DNA from: Bacteroidaceae bacterium
GTDB taxonomy: Bacteria > Bacteroidota > Bacteroidia > Bacteroidales > Bacteroidaceae
NCBI GenBank assembly: GCA_016280445.1
Contig: JAEEGS010000069.1
Location: 1-64,000, forward strand
Direction: 5' to 3'
DNA length: 64,000 bases
Part shown: piece by piece, positions 55,301-64,000 of the stretch
Numbering within the stretch: the stretch's first letter is position 1
How the letters are laid out: each line of letters begins with the position of its first letter
Position numbers and translations under genes: made by a program
Notes under the pieces: model-generated
Seen by the model: only the letters and a program-made list of their open reading frames with translations
What the model was told of the DNA's origin: nothing
Database searches by the model: none

Positions 55301-58300
55301 CGGCCATATTGTCTGGGATCAGCGCGCTAAATTGCAGTTGCGTGTCAACATGCATGGCGAGAAGGGCGTAGAGTCAAACATCATCGACCTCTCGGGCAAC
55401 CAGGATGCCATCAAGAATCAGATGTTCACGCAGGAACTGACCCGCAAGTGCGTGGATTATTCCTTCGATTTCATCGTGAAACGTGACAAATCGGTGATGC
55501 CCATCATCGGCACTGATGCCGACAGCATCGTGGTGACCGTTGTCAAGACCGATGAGGCTGCACTACAGGACTACCGCTTTGTGAACAACGGTCATATCAA
55601 GAACCTGACATCAGAAACTCGTCAGAGCAGTGTAGCACTGTTCTGGGACATGTCAACAGGCGACTACGACTTCTTCCGTGTGCTGCGCCGTCTGCACACC
55701 AACGATGCCAATGCCGAATGGACCGACACGATAGCCACCAACCTGAACCAGCTGTTCTACGAGGACAAGACCGTGCTCGTACAGAAGACCTACGACTACA
55801 AGGTGGAGAGTGTCTATCAGTGCGAGGGTACCACCATCGACGGCATGACTTGCACAGGCGCCTGTGCCGTGACGGGTATGATCAGCGGTTATGTGCGCAT
55901 GGCTGACGGTACCGCCATGGGTGGTCTCAAAGTGTTCTGCGAGCCAGACGGCCTCATAGCAGGTGCCAGTGCCGATTCCATCTATACCGACGATACCGGC
56001 TACTACGAATTCAAAGGTCTGCCGTACCATGTCAATAGCAAGGGTGAGACCGACGGCCACTATAAGATTCATATCGAAGGTACAGGCGACACTGGTTCCT
56101 TTACGGGTCCTAACGTGGGCGGTACAGTGACCTTCGACCAGAACTCCAACTGGGCACAGGACTTCAACTTCTGGATGGACACCTATTTCATCTTCTCGGG
56201 CAACGTATACTACGACGGCACGTCGATGCCTGTGCAGGGTGTATCGTTCAAACTCGACGGCAACGAGATGCACGATGCCAGCCAGCAGGTGATTACCACC
56301 GACACGCAGGGTGCCTTCACACTGAGCATTCCTGCCGGTCAGCATCAAGTGCAAGCCGTGAAGGACGGTCACGTCTTCTTGGAAGACGGATTCTTGGTAA
56401 ACAACAATGCCATCGACGCTGCCCATCGCTACAAATACGAATTCAACAAGAACGTGTCGCAGTACGTCTTCTGGGACGCTACCACCGTCATGCTACGCGG
56501 TCGCGTGGTGGGTGGCGACATCGAGGGCGACAAGCCCTTGGGCAATTCGCTGTCGACGAACAACCTGGGCGACTCCCTCAAGATTGTGCTGCAGCTGGAA
56601 GGTGACAACGCCTCTTGGATGGTGCGCGACCAGAAAGACCCCACTGTCAAGACACGCAGCGAAATCTATGTGTTCGGTGCTGCCGACAAGGACACCACAC
56701 GCGTAGAGACAACCCGCCACACCATGACCATCCGTCCCGACCATGAGACGGGTGAATACCAGCTGATGCTGCACCCCGCCAAATATAAGGTGATTGAGGT
56801 GTCGGCTCAGGGCTATGCCACGCTGTTCCAAGCAGGTAAGGTGGGCGAGACGCTCGACCTGGCCTTCAACGTGGAGAACGACACCTGCGTGTATAACCGT
56901 ATCTATCATGCTGTGCCCGATTTGGAAGTCACACAGTATAACCCCAGATTGGAACCCTACTTCGGCACCAAGAAGACTACCGCAACCGATAATATCGGCA
57001 ATGTGGCTAATGTGGAGCTGTGGGGATACAAATCCATCAACGAAAAAAAGGACAGCATCCCCTACTACTCGTTCGGCTATCCTGTCTTTATGGCGAACTC
57101 GCCCTACGGCTGGATGCTACAGGCCTGCGAGAAATACTACTGGAACAACAAACCGACAGACAGGGTGGACATCGTCAAGCTGAACGGCGGTTCGGTGCTC
57201 ATCAAGAACTATATGGTGAGCAACGACGAGAGCAAGCTGGCCACCACCCTCGACTTGGACGACACGGGTTATGCTTCGTATGTATTCACCCCAGACAATA
57301 CAACCAATGTGCTGGAGGACGAGATGGCGCTGCGCAGCGTTGACATCACGCTGAACTACGACGGCAACTACTATGACATCAAACCATTGGACGGACAGCT
57401 GATGAAGGGCTTTGTGATGGCCACCACCCCCAAGAAGGAAGGTGTCTATACCGTAGCAGCCAGCTATCCTGTGCTGATTGACGTGCTTCGCGACCCGCCT
57501 GGTGGTGGCAGTAGCTCCTATATTGAAGCTGGTTCAAAACTGAGTTATTCCTACGCCCCAAGTTTCGAGGGTACACTGGGTGTAAACATGTCGAATAAGA
57601 CTGGAACCTACACCACTCTCTACAAGGGAATGGTGGCTGTGAACCCACAGTCAGGTGCAGGTTCTGCCAATGGTACGGTAACAGAGGCAAGTTCCCACAA
57701 GAACTTCTCCTTCTCACTGTCAACTACCTTTAACGGAAGCTGGACGACCAGCTATACACTTGATGTCACGGAACGCATCCAGACCAAGAGCAGCCAGATA
57801 TGGGTGGGTCCGAAAGCTGACCTCTTCATGGGTACCAATGAGAGCCTGATCGTTCAGGACGCCATTGCCGTACGTGCCATCCCCGAGAAGCAATACCTGT
57901 TGATGAAGAACAACGAGGGCGGCTCGTTTATGGTGACCGACTCCTTAGGCAATACGGCTAAAGTCAAGGTGACGGTGGGTGCCATGAAGGTGCTGGCCAA
58001 GGGCACAGATACCAATGGCAATCCCGTCTATCTGGTACGCGATGAGGTGATGAGCGTCATGAACAAGGTGAACTCCACCTTTATCCATTCGCAATGCTAC
58101 ATCGAGGACGAGTTGCTGCCGAATCTGGCAAAACTTCGCAACAGTCTGATCCACCCCATGGGTACGATTGACAATCCGCAGAAATTAGCTGACGAGACAG
58201 GCAAAAGCGTGTATGTCAGCAAGGTGGATGTCAAGGATCCTTTCTTTGGTTCTACGGATAATGTATTATGGTATCATCCAGACAACGACCCCAATGCCGT

Positions 58301-61300
58301 CAACGAAGTGTTGAATTACAATCAGGAGATGGGTCGTTGGATCACCATGCTGGCAGAGAACGAGATGGAGAAGCTGACCGTTCAACCCAACAACTTGGTG
58401 AAGAACTATGACTTCGATGGTGGTGCGGCTTCCATACAGTATAGCGAGAACTTCAATGCGTCGCGCGTCAAGAGCGGTTTCATCAAGTGGCCGGGACTGA
58501 GCAATCTCAGCAATATCGCCAACATGTTCCCCGACTGGGCGTTAGGAGCTATTGAAGACCTCAATAAAGGTCAAGATGCTAATGGCGCCAGATATATTAA
58601 AGACGATCCCAATGCCACCTTCGAACTCGTGTCTGGCACGGCCACTAACGGTGTCAAAATGAAGTTCACTCCCATTCTCGGTTTCAATTTCAACGACAAG
58701 AGCAGTGAGACGAACAGCAAGACGAAGAAGGTGGGCTTTACTCTGAGCATTGCCAGCAAGGCGAGCATGAATGTTGATGTCTATCGTTCCGCTAACGGTA
58801 AGTACAGCATCGATGAGGATACGAATAACGCCATCTTGGAGATGACGAAGGAGGTGCTGGACGAGTTGGCCTACGGTCAGCCTTATCATCCCGACAACGA
58901 CATCGAGGTCTATTCCAGCTTTGTGTTCCGTACCCGTGGCGGCATCACCTGCCAGCCCTACGAGGGTGAACGCAGGACGAAGTGGTACCAGCCTGGCACC
59001 GTGCTCGACCCTGCCACGGTCTCGATGGATAAGTTGCGCATCTGGGTGGAGGAGCCCGTGAAGAGCAACGTGCCTTTCGACGAGCCTGCCCGTTTCGTGC
59101 TGCACATGTCGAACGAGAGCGACTTTTCGGAACAGGCTACGCTGTCGTTCAAGTATTATCTTGATTCCCGCAGCAATCCGAAGGGGGCCACGGTGTGTGT
59201 CGATGGGAAGGTGATCAATGCAACGGGTGAGAGCGTGTCGTTCTATCCCGTCATCAACCCCATCACTGGCAAGCACAATGTGATTACGAAGGAGATTACC
59301 GTCTATCCCAGCACGGCATACGACTATGAGGACCTGTCGCTGTGTCTCTATGACCCTGATGACTTCGTGCGCGTCTATTCCACCAACATCTCTGCCCATT
59401 TCATTCCGTCGGCTGGCAAGGTGAGGGTGAGTGTGCCTGGCGACAAGTGGGTCATCAACACCGAGAGCCCTTATGACAGCAGGCGACTGGCATGGTATAT
59501 GCCTGTGCGCATCGAGGGCTTCGACGTGAACTTCCCCAATTTCGACCATATCGAACTGCAATACAAGCTCTCGACGCAGGGCGACAAGGACTGGGTGAAC
59601 GTCTGCTCATACTATGCTGACGAAGCGCTGCGTGCCAAGGCCAGCGGCGTGACCGACTCGATACCGTCCAGCGGTATCATCGTGGCTCCGTTCTACGGCG
59701 AGGTGGATCCCATCGAACAATACTACGACATCCGTGCCGTCAACTACTGCCGCTATGCGGGCGGATTCCTGACACGCTCGTCGGAGATTCTCACTGGTAT
59801 CAAGGACACGCGTCCGCCACGTCCGTTTGGCACACCTGAGCCTGTGAACGGCATCTTGGGCATCGGCGACGATATCAAGATAGCCTTCTCGGAGCCTATT
59901 GCTGGTAACTATCTGCGCAGCATCAACAACTTCGAGGTGCTGGGACAGCCTGCATCCAACAGTCTCTCCACCTCTACCAGTCTGGCCTTCGACGAATACT
60001 CTTCGTGTTTAACGGAAGAAATGAACCTGACGGGAAAGAATTTCACCTTCGACATCATGGTGAATCCCATGAAGACTGAGAAGAACATGCTGGTGATTGG
60101 TCACGGCCTTGCCGCCTTCGGACTGACTGCCGACCGCCACATGGTGGCTGTCATCAACAGTACGACCGTGACATCGACGAGTGCGGTCGATTTCAATAAC
60201 GTGCTGCATCGCATTGCCTACACGGTGGAACAGGAGAAGGACCATCTGACCGTTCATTTCTACGACGGCGACAAGCACATCGGTCAAGGCGCCATCCCGG
60301 GTGTCTATCAGGAGACTGGCAATGTCTATCTGGGCTACGACCTGCTGGGCCTGCTCGGTGAAGGCTCTGGCTTCAAGGGCGACATGCTCGACTTCCGCAT
60401 CTGGAACCGTGCGCTGAGCGGCAGCGAACTGAGTGTCTACAAGAACAAGACGCTGACGGGCTACGAGATTGGATTGCTCAGCTACTACCTACTAAACGAG
60501 GGTGAGGGCGACTACAGTTACGACCGTGCGCTGAGCGGCAACGACATGCACTGCTTCTTTGCTTCATGGAAACGACCCAAGGGCATCTCGCTGCGACTAG
60601 ACGGCCAGAAGGGCATCCGCATGGACGGCACCCACTTCGAACGCAGCAGGGAGCACGACTACACGCTGATGTTCTGGTTCAAGACCCAGAATCATAACGC
60701 CACCTTCATGTCAAATGGCGAGGCGACCCATCACGACATCTCCGGCAAATTCAACATCGGCTACAAGGACAATGCCCTGTATTTCCGTTCGTCGGGTTAT
60801 GAGGTATCTGCCATCAATGCGCTGACGGACTTCTCAACCTGGCACCATTACGCCATGACAGTGTCGCGCTCGCGAAACGTGGCCAACATCTATCTGGACT
60901 GCAAGCTGGTGGCCTCGGTGGCTGCCGACAGTCTGTCGGGCATCAATGGCGAACACATCGAACTGGGCGCTACCTATGTCGATAAAAACACCGATACCGA
61001 CATGATGAGTGGTAACATCGACGAGGTGGCTATGTTCTCAAGCGTATTGCCGCTGAACCTCATCGAGACGTATGCCTACAATACACCCTCTGGACGGGAG
61101 TCGGCGCTGATAGCCTATCTGCCCTTCGAGGTTTCCGAGCGTGACTACTACAACCAGATGCAGCTGGTACCGACGGGAGTGAGCCTGAAGCGATACATCG
61201 ACAACCAGGGCAAAGAGTCGGTGCGCCGCGATACGCTGGTGGTTGTCAGCAACGATATAGCCGACAAAGAATTCTACGCACCGATGCATAGCAACTCGAA

Positions 61301-63197
61301 CCTCGAGAACCTGAACTACAGCTTCGTGGCAAAGGACAACGAACTGCTGGTGCAGATTGACGAGCCCGACTTCCTGGTAGAGAAGACCAACGTCTATGTG
61401 ACGGTGAAAGAAGTGGCCGACCTGAACGGCAACCTCATGGCATCGCCCGTGACGCTGAACCTCTACGTCTATCGAAACCCGTTGCGCTGGAATGTGAAAC
61501 GCATCTCCCACGACGTGAAATTCGGCGAGGGTGCCACCTTCGAGGCCACCATCAGCAATGTGAGCGGTCAGAAACAGACCTTCGAACTGATAGATCTGCC
61601 CTACTGGATGACAGCCTCGAAGACCATAGGCACGATAGCCGCCCTCGATGAGGAGACCATCACGTTCACCGTACAGCCCTATATGAATATAGGTACGTAT
61701 AACGAACAGGTGACGCTGCTGTGCGAGAACCAGATGGCGGAACCATTGCCTATCAAGATGAAGGTACGCGGTGAAGAACCCGACTGGGCGGTCAGCGACA
61801 ACCTGAAGAAACTCAACCTCACTATGCAACTGGTGGCTCAGGTGAAGATTGATGCCATCATCTCCAACTCGGAAGAGGACATCTTAGGTGTGTTCGACAC
61901 CGACGGACAGGTGCTCGGTGTAGCCCATATAGACATAGACGACCTGAACAATGCAGGACAGGCACTCGCCTACGTCACCGTATATGGCTACAAGGATGCT
62001 GCCACCAACCAGATGCCCACACTGGCATTCAAGTTCTTCCAGGCCTCTACGGGCAAGATATTCATTCTTCAGCAGGCCGACGGCGGCACCACCGTCTTTG
62101 AGGAAGGAACGACCAAAGGCACAGCCACCGACCCGCTGGTACTCATCAATGGTTCCTCCTGGAGCGGTTACAATACCATAGCCCAGACACTATACTTGAA
62201 GAAGGGCTGGAACTGGGTATCGTTCAACGTGCGTCCCCAAGAGGGCACCACCGTAGGAGAACTGCTATATGGTGCTGCCGACTGGGAGCCTAACGACGTC
62301 ATTGAGGGCATCAGCCGCAACAAGAGCGTTTCGCTGCTCTGCCGTAAAGCCAACACCTCGCGCGGCTACCGCTGGACCTACGAAGACAAAGTGTTCGACA
62401 TCAATCCGAAGATGATGTACCGTGTTTACAGCGGCAGCGACAAGATGGCCTATATCATGGGCTCGGAAGTAGGTACAGACATAACGGTGCATCCCGGATG
62501 GAACCGTATGGGCTATACGACATCCATCAACCTGCCCATCACCCAGGCCATGAGCAACTACATCAACAATGGAGCCACAGAGGGAGACGTGCTGAAGTCG
62601 CAAGATGCCTTTGCCATCTTGAGCCACAATACCAATGGCGACCTGATATGGAAGGGTTCGCTCCGCTATATGGAGACAGGCAAAGGCTACATGCTGAAGC
62701 ACAACGGCAGTGATGAGGTGGACTTCCGTTACCCGTTCCTGTTTGAAGGTTCACGCTATGTCGGTGCTGCGGCTGCTCCTATAAGAAGAAACAGTTATGC
62801 CACCTCGATGAACATCGTGGCAACCGTCAACGGTGTAGAGATGGAAGACGACGACCATCTGGTCGTGTACCGAGGCGCAGAACGCTGCAGCGAAGCCGTG
62901 GCCGACGACAACAACATCTTCTACCTGAACATTGGCGGCACAAAGGCACAGGCAGACCAGTTGCAGTTCTGCATCGAACGCAACGGCGAACTCGTGTCAG
63001 TCAGCTCCACCCCGATGCGCTACGAAGCCGACCAAGTGTTTGGCACACCCGATCAGCCCACACTCATCGACTTCATCGACGCAGAAAGCCTGAACGACGG
63101 CTCATGGTACACCACCTCGGGCATCAAACTCAGCAAGAAGCCCACGCAGAGCGGAATTTACATCCATCAAGGTAAAGCAATTGTAATTCATAATTGA
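52365..63197 (+). CDS. giant secreted multidomain surface protein (3610 aa)
   Basis: A single intact frame of 3610 residues. Residues 1-22 are a signal peptide (KQKLLLIFCMLLGFLLTQQT). Around 500-850 two GLUG-like beta-solenoid blocks occur (GNGYTLKV, GGFIGQN; GNGHTLDV, AAGLIG). Fibronectin-III-like and three carboxypeptidase-regulatory-like modules follow near 1070-1500 (ISGYVRMADGTAMGG; FSGNVYYDGTSMPVQG; LRGRVVGG). Two LamG/concanavalin-like domains lie near 2540-2900 (FTFDIMVNP; YTLMFWFKTQ). The last about 35 residues (GSWYTTSGIKLSKKPTQSGI) resemble the sorting tail of Prevotella surface proteins. The region 1500-2500 matches nothing I know. Likely a cell-surface adhesin or matrix component. 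Confidence 0.85.
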   Translation: MKQKLLLIFCMLLGFLLTQQTFAADYFMQTESNYKATVMGIDKIQFSLPTQYDGSGNEGIVMGKVFVQVDGESKQLLLEWHCKKYDELFNNGYESGYTYVTSYQDGTYQVLGKVMGGVKTFNGYSAVEYRLNHDDDNNNHFTSVFEWKVPRSLRGHKLKFYVWARIDSPTNHWFIPDGKASESDAKLLTEWSCPAAPEVNVSANDPMLAFDKDHVNQQMFTYSVQAKSINWIRLHYTDVLTGVISSKELDKTKMADIAYLPANRPLRDIYVEAKVIDSEGVTVDETIKSDKMSTDMIHYPQNLKAEYTSTGETYLTWTVEHAELDDAIENDFFEIQRNLTGSTSPDDANWTTISAAIMFKKDVDSYNFTDETLLNYYKGKNVAYRIRRAYTAMWQWAEGSGYDQCQMSSLLMLPWVVTPTVQRGNQWDDEGHQVVFDFRFSGPQTDNKGRIIIRNEVEWEQFAQLVNEGQTNLKAVLGNDVNINLSQVMVGTKEHPFSGEFNGNGYTLKVNYTNYLQRTAPFSYIKGATIKNLQIDGSIKSSEKYLAGLVGQVLSGGNVPLIENCRVSAILENSFSTEAACMGGFIGQNEDARLVVRNCLFDGQLLGEKSYGNGGFVGNTTTGMKIESCLFTPTAITTMKKDCMTFVRGHVTTTENSYFSESYNETMTIDDKEFLLINNVSDWNHFRELVADAGGKKDINAILMSDISVTQPVASLSSPYRGIFDGNGHTLDVHLWDADNYGLAPFRFVGDVTIKNLRVTGQVIAGKEHAAGLIGCRSGTPEIHIEKVWVSADISTADRYLAGIIGHVGGANAYISDTRFDGTLTATPDSYGAENSFAGAIIGWGGEGGWTFHRVYDQSTFVWCYWRFFCVDSSDDKTHLNWGSNGKSTNTMTWNSWNTVNYYNKSDQEEVMNIMNSEVPGSWQIVDGMAVPVLSVTSAQGNSTNELTGSELAVKLGKGWELQEEVPRPVFTHPEGNLYGHIVWDQRAKLQLRVNMHGEKGVESNIIDLSGNQDAIKNQMFTQELTRKCVDYSFDFIVKRDKSVMPIIGTDADSIVVTVVKTDEAALQDYRFVNNGHIKNLTSETRQSSVALFWDMSTGDYDFFRVLRRLHTNDANAEWTDTIATNLNQLFYEDKTVLVQKTYDYKVESVYQCEGTTIDGMTCTGACAVTGMISGYVRMADGTAMGGLKVFCEPDGLIAGASADSIYTDDTGYYEFKGLPYHVNSKGETDGHYKIHIEGTGDTGSFTGPNVGGTVTFDQNSNWAQDFNFWMDTYFIFSGNVYYDGTSMPVQGVSFKLDGNEMHDASQQVITTDTQGAFTLSIPAGQHQVQAVKDGHVFLEDGFLVNNNAIDAAHRYKYEFNKNVSQYVFWDATTVMLRGRVVGGDIEGDKPLGNSLSTNNLGDSLKIVLQLEGDNASWMVRDQKDPTVKTRSEIYVFGAADKDTTRVETTRHTMTIRPDHETGEYQLMLHPAKYKVIEVSAQGYATLFQAGKVGETLDLAFNVENDTCVYNRIYHAVPDLEVTQYNPRLEPYFGTKKTTATDNIGNVANVELWGYKSINEKKDSIPYYSFGYPVFMANSPYGWMLQACEKYYWNNKPTDRVDIVKLNGGSVLIKNYMVSNDESKLATTLDLDDTGYASYVFTPDNTTNVLEDEMALRSVDITLNYDGNYYDIKPLDGQLMKGFVMATTPKKEGVYTVAASYPVLIDVLRDPPGGGSSSYIEAGSKLSYSYAPSFEGTLGVNMSNKTGTYTTLYKGMVAVNPQSGAGSANGTVTEASSHKNFSFSLSTTFNGSWTTSYTLDVTERIQTKSSQIWVGPKADLFMGTNESLIVQDAIAVRAIPEKQYLLMKNNEGGSFMVTDSLGNTAKVKVTVGAMKVLAKGTDTNGNPVYLVRDEVMSVMNKVNSTFIHSQCYIEDELLPNLAKLRNSLIHPMGTIDNPQKLADETGKSVYVSKVDVKDPFFGSTDNVLWYHPDNDPNAVNEVLNYNQEMGRWITMLAENEMEKLTVQPNNLVKNYDFDGGAASIQYSENFNASRVKSGFIKWPGLSNLSNIANMFPDWALGAIEDLNKGQDANGARYIKDDPNATFELVSGTATNGVKMKFTPILGFNFNDKSSETNSKTKKVGFTLSIASKASMNVDVYRSANGKYSIDEDTNNAILEMTKEVLDELAYGQPYHPDNDIEVYSSFVFRTRGGITCQPYEGERRTKWYQPGTVLDPATVSMDKLRIWVEEPVKSNVPFDEPARFVLHMSNESDFSEQATLSFKYYLDSRSNPKGATVCVDGKVINATGESVSFYPVINPITGKHNVITKEITVYPSTAYDYEDLSLCLYDPDDFVRVYSTNISAHFIPSAGKVRVSVPGDKWVINTESPYDSRRLAWYMPVRIEGFDVNFPNFDHIELQYKLSTQGDKDWVNVCSYYADEALRAKASGVTDSIPSSGIIVAPFYGEVDPIEQYYDIRAVNYCRYAGGFLTRSSEILTGIKDTRPPRPFGTPEPVNGILGIGDDIKIAFSEPIAGNYLRSINNFEVLGQPASNSLSTSTSLAFDEYSSCLTEEMNLTGKNFTFDIMVNPMKTEKNMLVIGHGLAAFGLTADRHMVAVINSTTVTSTSAVDFNNVLHRIAYTVEQEKDHLTVHFYDGDKHIGQGAIPGVYQETGNVYLGYDLLGLLGEGSGFKGDMLDFRIWNRALSGSELSVYKNKTLTGYEIGLLSYYLLNEGEGDYSYDRALSGNDMHCFFASWKRPKGISLRLDGQKGIRMDGTHFERSREHDYTLMFWFKTQNHNATFMSNGEATHHDISGKFNIGYKDNALYFRSSGYEVSAINALTDFSTWHHYAMTVSRSRNVANIYLDCKLVASVAADSLSGINGEHIELGATYVDKNTDTDMMSGNIDEVAMFSSVLPLNLIETYAYNTPSGRESALIAYLPFEVSERDYYNQMQLVPTGVSLKRYIDNQGKESVRRDTLVVVSNDIADKEFYAPMHSNSNLENLNYSFVAKDNELLVQIDEPDFLVEKTNVYVTVKEVADLNGNLMASPVTLNLYVYRNPLRWNVKRISHDVKFGEGATFEATISNVSGQKQTFELIDLPYWMTASKTIGTIAALDEETITFTVQPYMNIGTYNEQVTLLCENQMAEPLPIKMKVRGEEPDWAVSDNLKKLNLTMQLVAQVKIDAIISNSEEDILGVFDTDGQVLGVAHIDIDDLNNAGQALAYVTVYGYKDAATNQMPTLAFKFFQASTGKIFILQQADGGTTVFEEGTTKGTATDPLVLINGSSWSGYNTIAQTLYLKKGWNWVSFNVRPQEGTTVGELLYGAADWEPNDVIEGISRNKSVSLLCRKANTSRGYRWTYEDKVFDINPKMMYRVYSGSDKMAYIMGSEVGTDITVHPGWNRMGYTTSINLPITQAMSNYINNGATEGDVLKSQDAFAILSHNTNGDLIWKGSLRYMETGKGYMLKHNGSDEVDFRYPFLFEGSRYVGAAAAPIRRNSYATSMNIVATVNGVEMEDDDHLVVYRGAERCSEAVADDNNIFYLNIGGTKAQADQLQFCIERNGELVSVSSTPMRYEADQVFGTPDQPTLIDFIDAESLNDGSWYTTSGIKLSKKPTQSGIYIHQGKAIVIHN

Positions 63198-63200
63198 TCA

Positions 63201-63376
63201 TTCGGAAGTTACCGCTTCGCTCAGAAGTTATAGAAGTTATAGGAGTTAAAGCCTATACTCTGTCAACTGTGGAGAGGAGTTTTCACGCCAGCATTACATT
63301 CGGCTTTAACTCCTCTAACTCCTTTAACTTCTTTAACTCCAAGAAAGTGGAGCTTGCGAACCTTTAGCTCGACGAA
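63201..63376 (-). repeat. dispersed intergenic repeat, copy 2 (inverted)
   Basis: The reverse complement matches copy 1 at 46691-46888: CCACTTTCTTGGAGTTAAAG, then the same GAGTTAAAGCCGAATGT, CTCCTCTCCACAGTTGACAG and AGTATAGGCTTTAACTCC segments, ending with GGTAACTTCCGAA. It begins three bases after the stop of the giant gene. The flanks differ from copy 1: the 29-base direct repeat is absent or only partly recognisable here. Confidence 0.85.
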
Positions 63377-63411
63377 GTCAAACTTGAATAATTCATAATT
63401 CACAATTCATC

Positions 63412-63879
63412 ATGATGAAAAAAAGCATATTAGCATTAGTAGCCCTCGCCTTCATGGCAATGGCCTGCTCATCCGACGACAGTCAAGAAACAGAGAAACC
63501 ACCAACGCCCCCAGAAACAATCATAGAGCCAGGCACAGACGAACGTCCCGACTGGGAGGCACCCGATGCCAGCAGATACGAACAAAACATGAACGTATAC
63601 CTGACGATGCAGGATGCACTCCAGCCCTATCTGTCGGCGAACGACATGGTCTGTGCCACGATAGACGGCGAAGTGAGAGGATTGGCAGCACCCAGTCAGG
63701 ATGAAGGCGACTGGCTCATATCCATGATCGTGTTCAGCAACGGAGCAGCCCCCGTCCGGCTGTCGTACTACTGCGACCATCTGCACCGTATCTTCACACT
63801 CGACGACTGGGCCACATTCGACGCCAACGTAGCACCGACAGGCACCGGCGGCATTTACGAACCCATATTTGTGAAATAA
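63412..63879 (+). CDS. surface lipoprotein of unknown function
   Basis: A 155-residue lipoprotein. The signal peptide ends in MAMAC, and the mature start CSSDDSQE again fits the acidic export signal. A Pro-rich linker (about 28-45) leads to a small domain with NVYLTMQDALQPYLSANDMV, AAPSQDEGDWLISMIVFSNG and YYCDHLHRIFTLDD. The same kind of short beta segment (a quantity that can be positive or negative, with a C/H pair) appears near the end of the giant protein, so they may function together. Two adjacent ATG codons are possible starts. Confidence 0.72.
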   Translation: MMKKSILALVALAFMAMACSSDDSQETEKPPTPPETIIEPGTDERPDWEAPDASRYEQNMNVYLTMQDALQPYLSANDMVCATIDGEVRGLAAPSQDEGDWLISMIVFSNGAAPVRLSYYCDHLHRIFTLDDWATFDANVAPTGTGGIYEPIFVK

Positions 63880-63928
63880 CTCATCATTGATGATTGACCG
63901 AGAGGAAATAAAAAGGACGAAAGAGAAC

Positions 63929-64000
63929 ATGAAAAGACTAATGAAGAATGGACTTGCAAGAATCCTCACTGTGGGCATGATGCTCTTGTGCCCAGGTATG
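63929..64000 (+). CDS. start of a secreted protein, cut by the window end
   Basis: The ATG at 63929-63931 opens a frame of 24 codons that reaches the last base (KRLMKNGLARILTVGMMLLC). It reads as a positively charged, hydrophobic signal peptide. An AAAGAGAAC stretch just upstream could serve as ribosome site. It is likely the third gene of the unit beginning with the giant protein. Function cannot be told. Confidence 0.5.
   Translation, partial: MKRLMKNGLARILTVGMMLLCPGM

Overview
The window looks like a chromosomal segment of a gut or oral Bacteroidales bacterium, most likely Prevotella or a close relative. The evidence is repeated Bacteroidetes-type promoters (TTTG, about 20 bases, TAnnTTTG), a UpxY-type antiterminator, BspA-like leucine-rich repeats, SusD-free surface lipoproteins with C-S-x-D-D starts, the C-terminal sorting tail common in Prevotella surface proteins, and the DUF1599/MauE/tpiA/SPOR/folE gene order. 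No rRNA, prophage or CRISPR array is visible.

Layout. 9-3117 is an IS66-family insertion sequence on the minus strand. 3114-15789 is an AT-rich minus-strand surface-polysaccharide operon. It is led by a UpxY/NusG-like antiterminator and carries an acyltransferase, an aldo/keto reductase, a MenD-like thiamine-diphosphate enzyme, Wzx flippase, Wzy-like polymerase, two pyruvyltransferase-family proteins, a Stealth glycosyltransferase, a GT2 glycosyltransferase and a broken Fe-S (F420-hydrogenase-beta-like) gene. The IS appears to cut its downstream end. 16107-23154 (+) runs folP, cdaA, murF and then a 1337-residue one-module nonribosomal peptide synthetase (C-A-T-reductase). A Lys/Ala/Pro-repeat secreted protein, a nitroreductase and tRNA-Leu follow. 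24931-31975 (-) holds an S41 protease lipoprotein, a DUF3316 protein, parC, and the pta-ackA pair. 32244-36070 (+) has an unknown gene, xseA-xseB, ndk and an M23/LysM peptidase.

36133-37347 has no convincing gene but is dense in structure: a nested palindromic repeat, a perfect 28-base inverted repeat, a promoter followed by a candidate 6S-like RNA, and a large terminator-like hairpin. It leads into an operon of two small unknown proteins and a BspA-like LRR surface protein (37348-39821). 40918-46658 is a housekeeping block (DUF1599, MauE/DoxX protein, tpiA, SPOR protein, folE, dnaG). 46922-50387 is a CE15-type glucuronoyl esterase followed by recG. 50450-52300 contains small minus-strand genes and a second candidate structured RNA. 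52365-63197 is a 3610-residue secreted protein, followed by a surface lipoprotein and a gene that runs off the window.

A repeat of roughly 180 bases flanks 46.9-63.2 kb in inverted orientation. The most interesting items are the stand-alone C-A-T-R synthetase behind murF, the two candidate structured RNAs, the repeat pair, and the unusual enzyme set of the polysaccharide locus. Everything here was read by eye; no database search was possible.
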